Shown: positions 33,164 through 44,496 of the stretch, piece by piece
How positions within the stretch are numbered: the stretch's first letter is position 1
Layout: every line of letters starts with the position of its first letter
Assembly (NCBI GenBank): GCA_021396245.1
Contig: WNYE01000016.1
Span: 372,001 to 436,000, forward strand
Length of the DNA stretch: 64,000 nucleotides
Direction: 5' to 3'
Origin: Sporothrix humicola
Taxonomy: Eukaryota; Ascomycota; Sordariomycetes; Ophiostomatales; Ophiostomataceae
Notes under the pieces: generated by a model
What the model was told of the DNA's origin: nothing
The model's input: only the letters and a program-made list of their open reading frames with translations
Databases searched by the model: none
Made by a program: the position numbers and the translations under genes

Positions 33164-34055
33164 GTGCATCATCTAGGCCACATCCAGACTGACAGCAAAG
33201 CAAATACGCCGCAGACTGTCGAGCGCGCAAAAGCAAACCTGCGCAGGAAATGGGCACCGACAGACAGAACTGACAGACAGTGGTGGACCTGGTCGAGCAA
33301 TCTGCGGCCAAGTATGGACACTCGTATGGAGAATACTCTCGAGTCACTTTCCCATCTCATCATTCATTGCGGTCCATATTCTCCAATAATGTACATGCAA
33401 TTGTGACTTTGCCCTCACTTTACTTTCCGACCCTACTCAAACAACTCACTCATAAAGACAACTGGTTCGTTGTCTTGTCGCTATCACCCTGCGTTCCCAC
33501 CTGTGTTCCGGTGGTCTGGCACTTGACTTGTCCCAGTTCCCAACGCACGGGTCAAAGAAAGCGAGAAAAGGGAAAGACAGAAGGTCTGAAAGAAGATACA
33601 GAGAGCAGGTATTAAGGCCGCGCACTCTCCTCCTCCACACCGCACACCCATTCTCTTGTGAAAAAAAAGAGGGAGGCGACTGTCCAACAGCCAGATTCTT
33701 ACTATTCTGTTATCCCTTTTGTGTTTGTCTTGTCTTCCTTTTTGTTCTCTTTTCTTTTTTACCTGTGTACCGTCGGCCTCTCATCTCCTTTTCTGTCCTC
33801 GCTCTTCTTTTCGCTTCCCTCCATTCTCTATTTTGCTTCCGACCCTGTGCGACGACAACACCACGCAGGTTTACTAGATCTCTTAGACCTCGCACACACA
33901 CAAACTCGCTCGCACGCACGGTATTTCTTAGCTTCCACAACGCCTCGCCTTTCGCAGTTACGCTTACAGTTAGATCACGGGGCCACTTCCTCGAATTATC
34001 GTCTCGGCTCCTTTCGACAGCGTCAGACATATCTCTTTCTCACGCTCCTCTCGAC

Positions 34056-35775
34056 ATGATCCTGGACAATTTACTTTGGACGGGCGCATCAGCATGGACG
34101 TCGGCCAGTCTGGGCCTGGGCCTTGTCATTCTCGCGTACGTTGCAGCGTCCACTCTGAAAGCGTGGCATCGGCTGAGACACATCCCGGGGCCACCGGGAG
34201 CTGGGTTTAGCAAATGGTGGATGCTGCGTAACACGCTGGGAGGGAACATGCATCTGGCCACAAAGGCCGCGTGCCGAGAGTACGGTAAGTCAATGAGGGG
34301 GGAGTGAAGCGAGAAAGACAGAGACACAAAAAAGAAGAAAGAAAAAAGAGAAGAAAAAAAAAAGGAAAAAGAGGGGTATCTGACAGCTCAAGTTATGCTC
34401 AAGTCAAGTTGTGCAACGTTAGTTTTCGTTGACCACACTCACTGACAAAATTCATCTTCACTTACACATAGGACCCCTCGTCAGACTTGGCCCCAACCAG
34501 CTGGTGACGAACGACCCGGAGGTGCTCCGGCGGCTGTGGGCGGTGCGGTCGCCGTACAAAAAGGGCCCCTTTTACGAGGCCGTGCGGTTCAACCCGGAAC
34601 GCGACAACCTGATCTCGATGCGCAACGATGCGCTCCACACGGAACTGCGGGCCAAAATGGCGCCCGGGTACGCGGGCAAGGACAACGAGAGCCTCGAGGC
34701 GGCCATGGATAAGGAGATTCTGGTCTTTATTGACCTGCTCGAGCGCAAGTATATTTCGACCGACACCGAATACCGGCCTGTGGACCTGGCGCGCAAAGTA
34801 CAGTACCTGACCCTGGACGTGATCACAGCTCTCGCGTTCAGCAAGCGATTCGGCTACACCGAACAGGACACCGACCTGTACTCGTACATCAAAATCACCG
34901 AGGACAGCATGCCCGTCATGATGTTCCTGTCCATCTTTCCGTGGTTGGCCAAGGTTCTACAATCTCGTGTCTTTCGGAGACTTCTCCCATCCGAACACGA
35001 CCACGTCGGTTTCGGGCGATTCATCGCCGTCGCCAAGCAGATCGTCGGCGACCGCCTTGCGTCCGATCAGCCGCACCGGCGTGACATGCTTGGCTCGTTC
35101 CTGGCACACGGCCTGACGCGCGAGGAAGCCGAGGGGGAGACCTTGTTACAGATTATCGCTGGGTCTGATACGACAGCCACCGCTCTAAGAACGACTCTCC
35201 TATTCCTCATGTCGTCGCCGCATACGTACCGAAAACTCGTCGAAGAAATTCGGGGAGCAGCTACCGACGGCCGCATCTCGTCGCCCGTCGTGACTGACGC
35301 CGAAGCCCGTGCTCTTCCCTACCTGCAAGCCGTCATCAAGGAAGGCATGCGGATCCACCCGCCTGTGGCCGGCACCATGGACGTCGTCGTGCCCGAGGGT
35401 GGAGACGTGATTTGTGGGTACACCGTGCCGGCGGGTACTGAGGTTGGATGCTCCGAATTTGGTGCGCAGACCCAGGCCAGTGTGTACGGGCCGGATGCCG
35501 ACGTGTTCCGACCAGAAAGGTGGATTGACGTCGCCCCAGAGCAGCAAAAGGCAATGAACAACGCCTGGGGCCTCATCTTCAAGGCCGGCAAGTGGCAGTG
35601 CCTGGGCAAAGAGGTCGCCCTGATCGAGCTCAACAAGGTGTTCGTGGAGCTGCTGCGGCGGTACGACTTCACACTGGTGAACGCGTCACGGCCGTGGCAC
35701 TCGATCAATGCGGGCATCTTTATCCAGTCGGGGCTGTACACCAAGATCACCAGGGCTAGTGAGGTGAAGGTGTAA
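34056..35775 (+). CDS. Cytochrome P450 monooxygenase (fungal, membrane-anchored)
   Basis: Two exons, 34056-34284 and 34472-35775 (intron 187 nt, GTAAGT...ATAG), giving 510 residues. The N-terminus carries a membrane anchor at about 14-35, then the proline hinge HIPGPPGAG. Signature elements are present: AGSDTTATA in helix I at about 306-314, EGMR (ExxR) at 367-370, FRPERW at 422-427, and the haem loop FKAGKWQCLG with the iron ligand Cys453. The Arg of the canonical FxxGxRxCxG loop is replaced by Trp. The sequence reads as a typical microsomal class II fungal P450, in the broad pisatin-demethylase/benzoate-hydroxylase-like sphere. The substrate cannot be told. No polyketide, peptide or terpene synthase gene lies nearby. 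It is not obviously the parent of the P450 relic at 2190-2430, whose haem loop differs. Confidence 0.94.
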
Positions 35776-36239
35776 ACGGTACTTGGATGCGATGAATGTT
35801 TTTTTTATGATTCCCATATCTGTTTTGTTTTGATTTTCTTTGATTTTTGTTTTGATGAACGTCGACGTCGAAAGACTGTTTCGGCAATGCTTGTCTGTTT
35901 TTGGGCTCGCCTCATGCCCGTTTTGCTCTTTATCAATATCCAATGATCGTACACGTTTTGACTCTTTAAATTTGAATTTAATTCTTGAATATCCCCTCCA
36001 ACAACGGCTGAAATATTGGTATTCTTGAGCTCTTCTTGGTCGAGCATGTTTGAGCGTTTTCGGTGTGAGATGTCGAGGGCGAAAACGCGTAAAGTGAGAT
36101 GTGCCCACTAACACCACTAACACGGCAGGATTTGGCGTAATTGCCACTAAAGCGTAGCACCACATAATTTGTGCGCCAACCAAATTTGGGCACTTTCAAC
36201 GTTGACGTTTCTTCAACATCCGTCAACACATCGCCAGTC
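35776..36239. other. Intergenic between P450 and JmjC genes
   Basis: 464 bases. The left half is T-rich and suits a P450 3' UTR; the right half is the leader of the next gene. Nothing else seen. Confidence 0.5.
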
Positions 36240-37736
36240 ATGGCTCTCCGCACAGCTCTCTGGGAGCACTGTCTAGAGGCGGCACACCAGATTGCGGACG
36301 ACAACAGCAATGCCAACACCACAACAGCCGGTCTCCAAGGATGCGGCGCGCCTCTCGTAGACCTCTTGAAACGGCAGGCAAAACAGGTCGCCGGTTTCGA
36401 CAAACAGTCGTCCGACAACAGCTCCCGGCTATGCACCCTTGTGGGCCGCCGCCTCAACGATTTGATCGAGCTCGCCCACGCCCGCTTCTACGCCTACCCG
36501 CCGAGTGACGTGCCCGCCTGCTGGCGGCACTTGTACACGGAGGCCTCAATACTACTCTTCGCTTTGAGATGGTCCCAGCACCGTGAGACTGCCTCACTGG
36601 CTGTCGCCGACCTCGACAGCCTAGTCCACCCTTTGGATAAAGCGCTCATCCTGGCTGGCGGTGCCGGCCCGCCGGCGCGCGGGCGGGGCTGGATCCATGA
36701 AGCCTTGGGGATGTTGCAGCAGATCCTGGAGGGCAATGAGAGCGAGAGCGACGAAGCCGCTCGAACGGCGAAACGGCCAAGACTAGAGGGACCGGGCGAA
36801 CTGGACCGCCGACTGGCCGTCCCCGACTTTTCCGCCGGGCCAATGTTTGACACGGACAGCCGGGGCGCGTTCGTTCCGCCCGTCAGCAGTACCGTCCCAC
36901 GCTCTGGCCCGCTCGGCCTCGAAGGCTTTCAAGAGTACCTAGACAGGGACAGGGGCAAGTCCAGGAGGCCGCTCGTCCTCACAGGCATGCTTGATCACTG
37001 GCCGGCGCGGCAGACAGGCGTGGGAGGACGGCCGTGGTCGTCTCCGGACTATCTGCGGTGGCGCACTTTAAGAGGGAGGCGCCTCGTCCCCGTCGAGGTC
37101 GGCCGCAGCTATGTCGACGAGGGGTGGTCGCAGGCGGTCGTGCCGTTCGAGGAGGTCTTGGACGGCCTGGGGTCGAGACCGAGACCCTCTAGAGGAGGGT
37201 CCTCGACTGATGCCCCCGAGGCGGCGCCCGTCATGTACCTCGCCCAGCATGCCCTCTTCTCGCAGATTCCGGCCCTCCAAGACGACATTATCATTCCGGA
37301 TGCGTGCTACACTACCACATCCCCCGACAGCGACTCGGACAGCTACGCCGAGAGCGACGTCCTCCTCAACGCCTGGCTCGGCCCGCCCGGCACCATCACG
37401 CCCCTCCACACGGACCCGCACCACAACCTGCTGGCCCAGGTGGTCGGGCGCAAGTATGTGCGGCTGTACTCGCCGGAACATACGGCCGCTCTAAAACCGA
37501 GAGGGTGCGAGGCGGGTGGTGTGGACATGGGCAACACGAGTCGAGTGGATGTTGGCGTGATGGAGGGGTGGGATGAAGGGGAGGACGTTGACGAGGAAGA
37601 ACGACACCACTTCCGTCAAGTACCATACGTCGACTACATCCTAGAGGCAGGCGACACGCTGTACATCCCGCAGGGCTGGTGGCACTATGTGCGCGGCCTC
37701 AGTGTGAGTTTCAGTGTGAGCTTCTGGTGGAATTAG
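36240..37736 (+). CDS. JmjC/cupin-8 domain 2-oxoglutarate oxygenase, KDM8/JMJD5-like
   Basis: Intronless, 498 residues from ATG 36240 (MALRTALWEHC); the frame is open further upstream but without a better start. Residues 1-185 are a helical N-terminal region. A basic, acidic-flanked linker (AARTAKRPRLEGPG) follows. About 225-498 forms a cupin-8/JmjC barrel: RRPLVLTGMLDHWPA, PVEVGRSYVDEGWSQ, MYLAQHALFSQIP, LNAWLGPPGTITPLHTDPHH and LYIPQGWWHYVRGLSVSFS. The Fe(II) triad is visible as His390, Asp392 and His482. The motif order and the AQHALFxQIP segment fit the KDM8/JMJD5 group, members of which act as protein hydroxylases or have been proposed as histone demethylases. The actual substrate is unknown. 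An acidic loop (GWDEGEDVDEEERHH) is inserted before the last strand pair. Confidence 0.9.
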   Translation: MALRTALWEHCLEAAHQIADDNSNANTTTAGLQGCGAPLVDLLKRQAKQVAGFDKQSSDNSSRLCTLVGRRLNDLIELAHARFYAYPPSDVPACWRHLYTEASILLFALRWSQHRETASLAVADLDSLVHPLDKALILAGGAGPPARGRGWIHEALGMLQQILEGNESESDEAARTAKRPRLEGPGELDRRLAVPDFSAGPMFDTDSRGAFVPPVSSTVPRSGPLGLEGFQEYLDRDRGKSRRPLVLTGMLDHWPARQTGVGGRPWSSPDYLRWRTLRGRRLVPVEVGRSYVDEGWSQAVVPFEEVLDGLGSRPRPSRGGSSTDAPEAAPVMYLAQHALFSQIPALQDDIIIPDACYTTTSPDSDSDSYAESDVLLNAWLGPPGTITPLHTDPHHNLLAQVVGRKYVRLYSPEHTAALKPRGCEAGGVDMGNTSRVDVGVMEGWDEGEDVDEEERHHFRQVPYVDYILEAGDTLYIPQGWWHYVRGLSVSFSVSFWWN

Positions 37737-38456
37737 GAGGCTGGTGGGTGGTGACGACGTCCACATTAGCCATCGATTTTGCTTTGATTTTACAATATAT
37801 GATACCCAATAATTTATTTACATTTTTCATGAGCGAGACGGATTTATTTTAGCCTTTTCTAAGAAAAGAAACTGGGAGTACACCATGCAGAGTCACAGAT
37901 TGAAATGGGCACGCCGAGTAACTGGGAACTAAAGCACAACACTGGCCTTTTTGTATATATTCTTGTTTTGCTGTGCAGAACGTGAAAACTTGTATAGTGC
38001 AATGCGCATACTAGAATGCTATGACTAGGAGAAGAAACTCGAAAAGCAGATACATGTAGATCGTGAACATGAGTTGCCTTGTAGACAGCCTCTTTTTATA
38101 AACCCACCAGAGGAGGACGATGAGCACTTTCCTAAAGGACGAGAGGTAGAGGAAGACTGGAAAAGAAACACTTTCTATATCCTGCCTTCCCTGTAGCTCT
38201 CAGTACACACCGACCTCTCTCCGTAAAACACCGTGGCCATATATATTTTTTGCCCCAGAGTCGGCGTCCTCGAAAAGACAATCGACTCAACAGAAAACAT
38301 GAAAATCAACAAAAGATGCAGGAATTAAATGTCAACGTAGAGTGAAAGATGGAAATGAAGAGAAAATGAAACGGGAAATGAGAAATGATCATGAATTTTT
38401 TTTTGGTTGATTTTGGTTGATTTTTTTTGTTTCTTTTGACTTTGGGAGAACCTCGT
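37737..38456. other. Intergenic between convergent JmjC and LEU1 genes
   Basis: 720 bases between two stop codons, AT-rich, with a long T-run at 38397-38429. Probably both 3' UTRs. No gene seen. Confidence 0.5.
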
Positions 38457-41306
38457 CTACCACTCCAGAGGCTCCTTGAGCTCCTCGCCGCGGTTGGTTT
38501 TTGGCACGGGCACGGCCTTGGCCAGCAGCTGCCCGTTCTTGCCGCGCTTCAGGTACGCCTTGCCGTCCAACCAGGGCGTGTCGCGCGTCATCTTCTTCTC
38601 GAACGCGGCAATCTTTTCCTCCTGCTGCATGGTCAGGCCAATGTCGTCGAGGCCGTTAATCAGGCAGTGCTTGCGGAACTCCTCGACGTCAAAGCCGCAA
38701 ATCTCCTTGCCGTCGGCCGTCTTGATGACCTGGTTGGGCAGGTCGATCTCGATCTCGCGGCCGGCGCGGCCCTCGACGGCGATCGCCTCAATGTCGGCCG
38801 GGTTCTTGATGGGGATCATGAGCATGCCGTTCTTGAACGAGTTGTTGAAGAAGATGTCGGCAAACGAGGGAGCAATGACGCTGCGGATACCGAAATCGTT
38901 TAGGGCCCAGGGCGCGTGCTCGCGCGACGAGCCGCAGCCAAAGTTGGGGCCCGTGACAACGAGGATCTTGGCCTGGCGGTAGGGCTCAATGTTGAGCTCA
39001 AACTTGGGGTTCTCGGAGCCGTCGGCCAGGTACCGCCAGTCGTTGAACAGCGCCTTGCCGAGACCCGTGCGCTTGATGGTCTTGAGGAACTGCTTGGGGA
39101 TAATGGCGTCCGTGTCGACGTTGGTGCGCTCCATGACAGCAGCGATACCGCGGTGCACCGTGAAGGTAGGCAGACCGGCCGACGAGCCGTGGCCGGCGAC
39201 GGACGTGTTGGTGTGCGGCGCGTTGTCCTCAGGAACGTCGGCAATGTGCTCCTTCTCGGCGTCGTCCTCCGCAATGCGCTCGTCAACGTGGGCCTTACCG
39301 GTCGACTCGGGCTGGCTGCACTCGGTGGTGTTGGCGCGGAAAGCGTCAATGTGCGGGCTGGCCGTGTACTGCGTCAGTTTCCGGACATCGGCGAGCTTTC
39401 CCACAATGCCGGCGGCGGCGGCCATGACGGGGCTCATCAGGTGCGTGCGGCCACCCGAGCCCTGGCGACCCTCAAAGTTGCGGTTGCTCGTGCTGGCGCA
39501 GCGCTCCTTGGGCGACAGGATGTCCGGGTTCATGCCCAGGCACATACTGCAGCCGGCCTCGCGCCACTCGAAGCCCGCGTCCTCAAAGATCTTGTCGAGA
39601 CCCTCCTTCTCGGCCTGGGTCTTGACGAGACCCGAGCCGGGCACGACCATGGCGCGCTTGACGTTGGGGGCGATCTTGCGGCCCTTGACGACGTTGGCGG
39701 CGGCGCGCAGATCCTCGATGCGCGAGTTGGTGCACGAGCCGATAAACACCTTGTCAATGGCAATCTCCTCCATGGGCGTGCCGGCGGTCAGGCCCATGTA
39801 CTCGAGCATGCGGCGGCCCGTGGCCTTCTTCTGCTCAGTGGCGAAAGTCTCGGGGTCGGGGACGACGCCGTTGATGGGGACGACGTCCTCGGGGCTGGTG
39901 CCCCAGGTGACGGTGGGGATAATGTCCTTGCCGTCGATAAACACGTCGATATCGTACTTGGCGCCCGGGTCCGACTGCAGGCTCTTCCAGTAGGCGGTGG
40001 CGCGGTCCCACTCCTCGGTGCCGAACTTCGGGGCCAGCGGGCGGCCCTTGAGGTACTCAAAGGTGATCTCGTCGGGGGCGACCATGCCGGCGCGGGCACC
40101 GCCCTCAATGGACATGTTGCAGATGGACATGCGGGCCTCCATGGACAGGCCGCGGATCACAGATCCGCAGAATTCAATCACGGCGCCCGTGCCGCCGGCC
40201 GTGCCGATCTTGCCAATGACGTGCAGGACAACGTCCTTGGAGCTGACACCGGGGGCCAGCTCGCCGTCGACCTGGACGCGCATGTTCTTGGAGCGCTTGG
40301 TGATTAGGCACTGGGTGGCGAGGACGTGCTCGACCTCACTGGTGCCGATACCGAACGCCAGGGCACCAAAGGCGCCGTGGGTCGAAGTGTGGGAGTCGCC
40401 GCAGACGACGGTGGTGGCAGGCAGGGTGAAGCCCTGCTCGGGGCCGATGACGTGGACGATGCCCTGGCGCTTGTCGCCGAGGCCAAAGTATGTGATGCCA
40501 AAGTCCTTGACATTTTCCTCGAGGGTGACGCACTGGGTGCGCGAGTCGTCCTCCTGGATGAAGCTGGCAATGTCTTTCAGGGTTTTCCGCGACGACGTGG
40601 GGATGTTCTGAGCTGTTAGGAAGTGAACGATGTGAGGTTGGGTAAGGTCTTCTCGTAGGGTCTACTTACGTGATCGGTGGTGGCGAGGGTGCAGTCGGGT
40701 CTCCGGACCTTGCGGCCAGCGTTCTTGAGGCCCTCAAAGGCTTGCTGGGGAGGAAAAGAACGTTAGTCGTTGTTGAGAGAGAATGCACAGAATGCGCAAA
40801 AGTAAATGCAATAAAAGCAATCCAGTGGACGGCCTGCATCTGCATCATGCACTGCAAGACATGGCTGTGTGTCGTGTGCTATGCGCTGGGTCGCTGCATG
40901 CGACCACCGGCGATCAAGGATGCGATGCCGGCGATAGAGCTTGCAATCGCTTTTCTCCTCTTTAATTGTGTCTTTTTTGTCTTCCATCTTTCATGTTATC
41001 TCGAACTTACCGGCGAGGTGACTTCGTGGACGAGATGCCGGTCTGTGAAGAAAAAGAGAGTCAGCAATCATGATCTTGATTTTGGCTGTGTGTGTTTTTG
41101 GCTCCGCCGCGACCGGACAAGACTGAGAAATGCTCAAAACTTGATTGGAGACAGCTCAAGACAGGCCTCAAAACACTCAAAACACTGAAAAAAAGACTGA
41201 ACTTACCAATGTACAGCAGCAGGGTGCCGTCCAGCTTCTCGTCGACAATGTGGTCGCCCAGGACCTTGTCGTAGAGGGTCCGCGGTGCGCTCTCAACTCC
41301 AGGCAT
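38457..41306 (-). CDS. LEU1: 3-isopropylmalate dehydratase (alpha-isopropylmalate isomerase)
   Basis: Four exons on the minus strand: 41207-41306, 41011-41042, 40670-40744 and 38457-40607, giving 785 residues. It interconverts 2- and 3-isopropylmalate in leucine biosynthesis. The N-terminus MPGVESAPRTLYDKVLGDHI and the segment NAGRKVRRPDCTLATTDHN are typical of the family. The catalytic large-subunit part shows VVCGDSHTSTHGAFGALAFG, IGSCTNSRIEDLRAAA and GCSMCLGMNPD, which supply the three Cys ligands of the [4Fe-4S] cluster. The C-terminal swivel domain, fused as in all fungi, shows NVDTDAIIPKQFLKTI and GPNFGCGSSREHAPWAL. The length equals that of other fungal enzymes. The short exons 2 and 3 have standard donors (GTAAGT). 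A long open frame on the opposite strand (38916-40307) is a codon-bias shadow. Confidence 0.98.
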
Positions 41307-44300
41307 TGTGAAGGTTGGGGGTATCTGAACAAAAGGGAAAAGAGAAAAGAAGAGTGTAGGAGTCTGAGGCGAAAGAGAAAACGAAGATGTAGATGATGAG
41401 CCTTGGCAGATGCCAGTCAGGTAGGCTTGTATGATGTTATAAAAGTGAAACTAGGGAGAAACGAGAGAGAAGGGAAAAGAGAGGATGACGGGGCAGCCGA
41501 GTATATAAAAGAAAGAGAGGAGAAAAGAACAGTCAAAGGGACAGGAAAAAGAAGTTCGGGCTGAACAAGGAACAAGGAGGGAAGCTAAAATAGCAAAAAA
41601 TGGAGGATGGCTCGGAGGGTGGGCGGGTATGCGAAGAAAGTTACAGGAGTACCAAAAAAGCTGATATCAAGTTCCGGGAAGGAAAGGGCGATCCTCAAAA
41701 AAATGCCCGGTTCGCATTCGTTCGTTCTTTCCCGTTTCTTCAGATGAATGTTGTCTGTTTTAATCAGTCTTTTATTCTCAAACGGCAGGAACGATTGCGC
41801 ACTTTTGCAATTCTACAGGAAAGAGCAACAGTCACCAGATGAGGCAAAAGGAAAGAACGACTGTCAAGGGAGCGCAATTCGCCTCCCTGTCACAGCGGAC
41901 CGCCATCAGGAAGCTTCAGTCTACAGAAGACAATCAAGACAAGCCCCTCATGTGCTCATGAGTCGACACTAAAGAATTCACTATTTTCGTTCTTTCTGCT
42001 TCTCTTTCAAAGGCGTTTTGGATTTTTGGCCTCTTTTCGTCGGGTTCGCCGCGCAGAGTCAAGCTCGCCGCCGATGATCGGAGGGCCCTCCAGGCTGGTC
42101 CGGTAGACGGAACACCACTAAACAGTGCTGGAAGGCCTGAAAGAACTGACAGAATGGGAACAAAAAAGGGAACAAAAAAAAGCTAAAAACGCGGGGTTGG
42201 CACTGATTGAGAATTGGCCCACGCAGATTGGTCGATTTCCCAGGACAGAGCCGCTGTCTTTTTTGCATGTCGGTCTCGCCTTCCTCAAGTCGGCCTTATC
42301 CTTTTCGCAATGGAAGCTGGGAAGGTACTTTGCGCAAGAACGTGGGTCGCTGCGGCACCTGCAGTAGCAGGATGCGCATTCCTTCTCAGTGTCTTGTTAT
42401 GCGCTGTCTTTGAGTGGCTCTTGCTCTTGCCGGAAACCATTTGCAGCTTTTACACTGCACGCCTGCCTTCCGCAACCGTGCTTGCATGTCGACGAGTACA
42501 GGAGGTTTCTCGCAAAAGTCAAAGTCACAAAGTTACAGAGAGACAAAGTTGCTCAACAGTTGAGACCAGACAAAAGAGATTGGGGGTCCATGTGCATCGT
42601 GGACGTGGGTTCTTGCATTTCTCGAGTTTTTTTGCTCTCGACTTTTTTCACCGGTCCGTCAAGTGACGTAATTTTTGGTGTCTCGTTCGAGGGCGCTGTG
42701 CAAAAGAGGGTGTGCTGTGCACGTGACTGTACCAACAAAAGTTGGCGATGTCGAGATGCGACGAGATCCCCAGAAAAATGGACGACAAGGTATCTACTCT
42801 GGAAAAGACTTCAGCCAGGCACATTGACTGACACCTGCCTGAGTCTGACAGACTTTTGGGCGGATTCCCGAACAAGATCCAGGGACCCCGTCTCAGGCAC
42901 GGATTTAGAGTAGCGCAACACCGGCGCCGAGTCGCTGCCGGGCAGGTACAAGAGTACATCAATTTTTGTGTCTTACATTCTCTGATTCTCCACGTCGTCT
43001 GCCGTCGTATGCCGAGAAGCTATCGCACAGCCTTTTCAGAAACAAGAGACGATAAAAACCATACCGCCTTTTGCTATCCATTCTGCGGCAATCTTTACGT
43101 CTTGATGTCGCACCAGCACGACGTCCTCTGTATTACAGCGTGCTTACACAGGAGCTCGACCTCGCAAAAGATAAAAAGATGGCTGATGTGCATGGATCTG
43201 CATATGCTGTCGTATCTGGCAAGCTGGTCGTCATGCTCTTTTTGGGGCTCTCGAGACTCTCTTCTTGCTTATTGCCTACCCACCATTACAGGTTCCCCCA
43301 AGACTTTTTGCCGTTGCGGCTCGTCCCTCTTGTGAACGAGTTTGTGCAATTCTGCAATTTGGTTTCCCGGTAATTGCTCTTCGGTCGTTCCCACTTTCAG
43401 TTCTTGCCCCTTCACATCATCGGTCCGTCGACTCATGATGTCCTGTTGTCATTTTTGTCCTTTCGAATTTGAGCTTCAACTGCCACGGGCGGTATCGGCC
43501 CTTGCCCAAGTGATTGAGAAGGTGCCTGCCCCATATCTCGTCCAGGGGACCCCACTCTGGCCTGGCCCTGCCTATTTCGTACTGGCACTTCTGCAACTCT
43601 GTGACTGTAGCATTTCGTGCCCCGCCATTTCGGACCTAGGACCGATGTGCAGGGCAACTGAGAGCATCATCACTGTTAACAGTAAAGCCCTCTCGCCCTG
43701 AAGTGTCTCCGTGATTCCGTGCCCACTTTACTCTCCTTCGTATGATAAACCACTAATGTGCTATTGGCTGTGGCAGGGTGCATCCTGCTAAGTTCTTAGA
43801 GGCTGATCGTGCCACTGGAGGGGGAAATCTGCAGGGTTGGTCGAGACTTGTTGAGACTGTTAAGCTGTCGAGAGCGATCTCGGAGCAAGCTTCAAAAGCA
43901 CATGGGAGAGAGACCCAGGGACTCACGGAGCCACAACGACGCCCCGGAGAACACATTTCCATAAGCGCAAAGTAAGATTCATCGCAGAGATCGGCAAAAG
44001 GAGACTGGCCCTAGTAAAAGTAAATATTGACAAACAGGAAGGTCGTTGTTGGAGCTGTGGAAACAATGAGGCGGGCGGCATGCAATTACTTACCTTTTCC
44101 AGATCACCAATCCTTGCCATACTGTTGACACTTGAAGCTTGATCAAGTTGGCCACTGGCGTCTAAAAGGGCCTTAAACAATGACTCGTATTTTCACAATT
44201 ATGACTGTTGACTGTTGACATTGACATTTTGATTTACATTTGACAGTCAAAGACACAGCTCTCTCTACTGAACCTCCGGTCTACGGAGCCGGTCAGAAGC

Positions 44301-44496
44301 TTGGCCTTGCCGTGTACCGAAGCTTATTACAATATGGGGTTTGCCTACACAGTAGACCAACATACAAACTTGATGACAGCCTTGCGTTGTGCATGCGATG
44401 TACTCACGTTCTTGATGTTTACCTTTTTTAATTTTGTGCCATTCTATGTAGTTATGCTTCTCTAAAAATGCTTTTCTAAAACCCACCCAGCTCCCC
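41307..44496. other. Gene-free stretch upstream of LEU1
   Basis: About 3.2 kb. The part next to LEU1 (41307-41600) should hold its leader and promoter; a TATATAAAA-like string lies at 41501-41509 on the plus strand. The rest gives only short frames without protein features (for example 42389-42913 plus). No RNA gene or mobile element recognised. Confidence 0.45.

Larger units (their letters stand above)
29531..34055. other. Gene-free stretch upstream of the P450 gene
   Basis: About 4.5 kb with no recognisable gene. Frames such as 31138-31866 plus (242 codons) show no motif or codon bias. It contains a 9-base tandem at 30379-30405, a cluster of short direct repeats at 30965-31066 and a 12-base duplication at 33140-33163. 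The last 400 bases (about 33680-34050) are C+T-rich on the plus strand and are probably the P450 promoter and leader. Confidence 0.45.

Noticed and set aside
23141..35775. A secondary-metabolite gene cluster (methyltransferases plus P450)
   Set aside because: The genes are separated by more than 7 kb of empty sequence, and no polyketide, peptide or terpene synthase gene is present.
38916..40307. 463-codon open frame antisense to LEU1
   Set aside because: It is the mirror of the strongly GC3-biased isopropylmalate dehydratase exon. The translation is Val/Gly/Leu-rich without domains.
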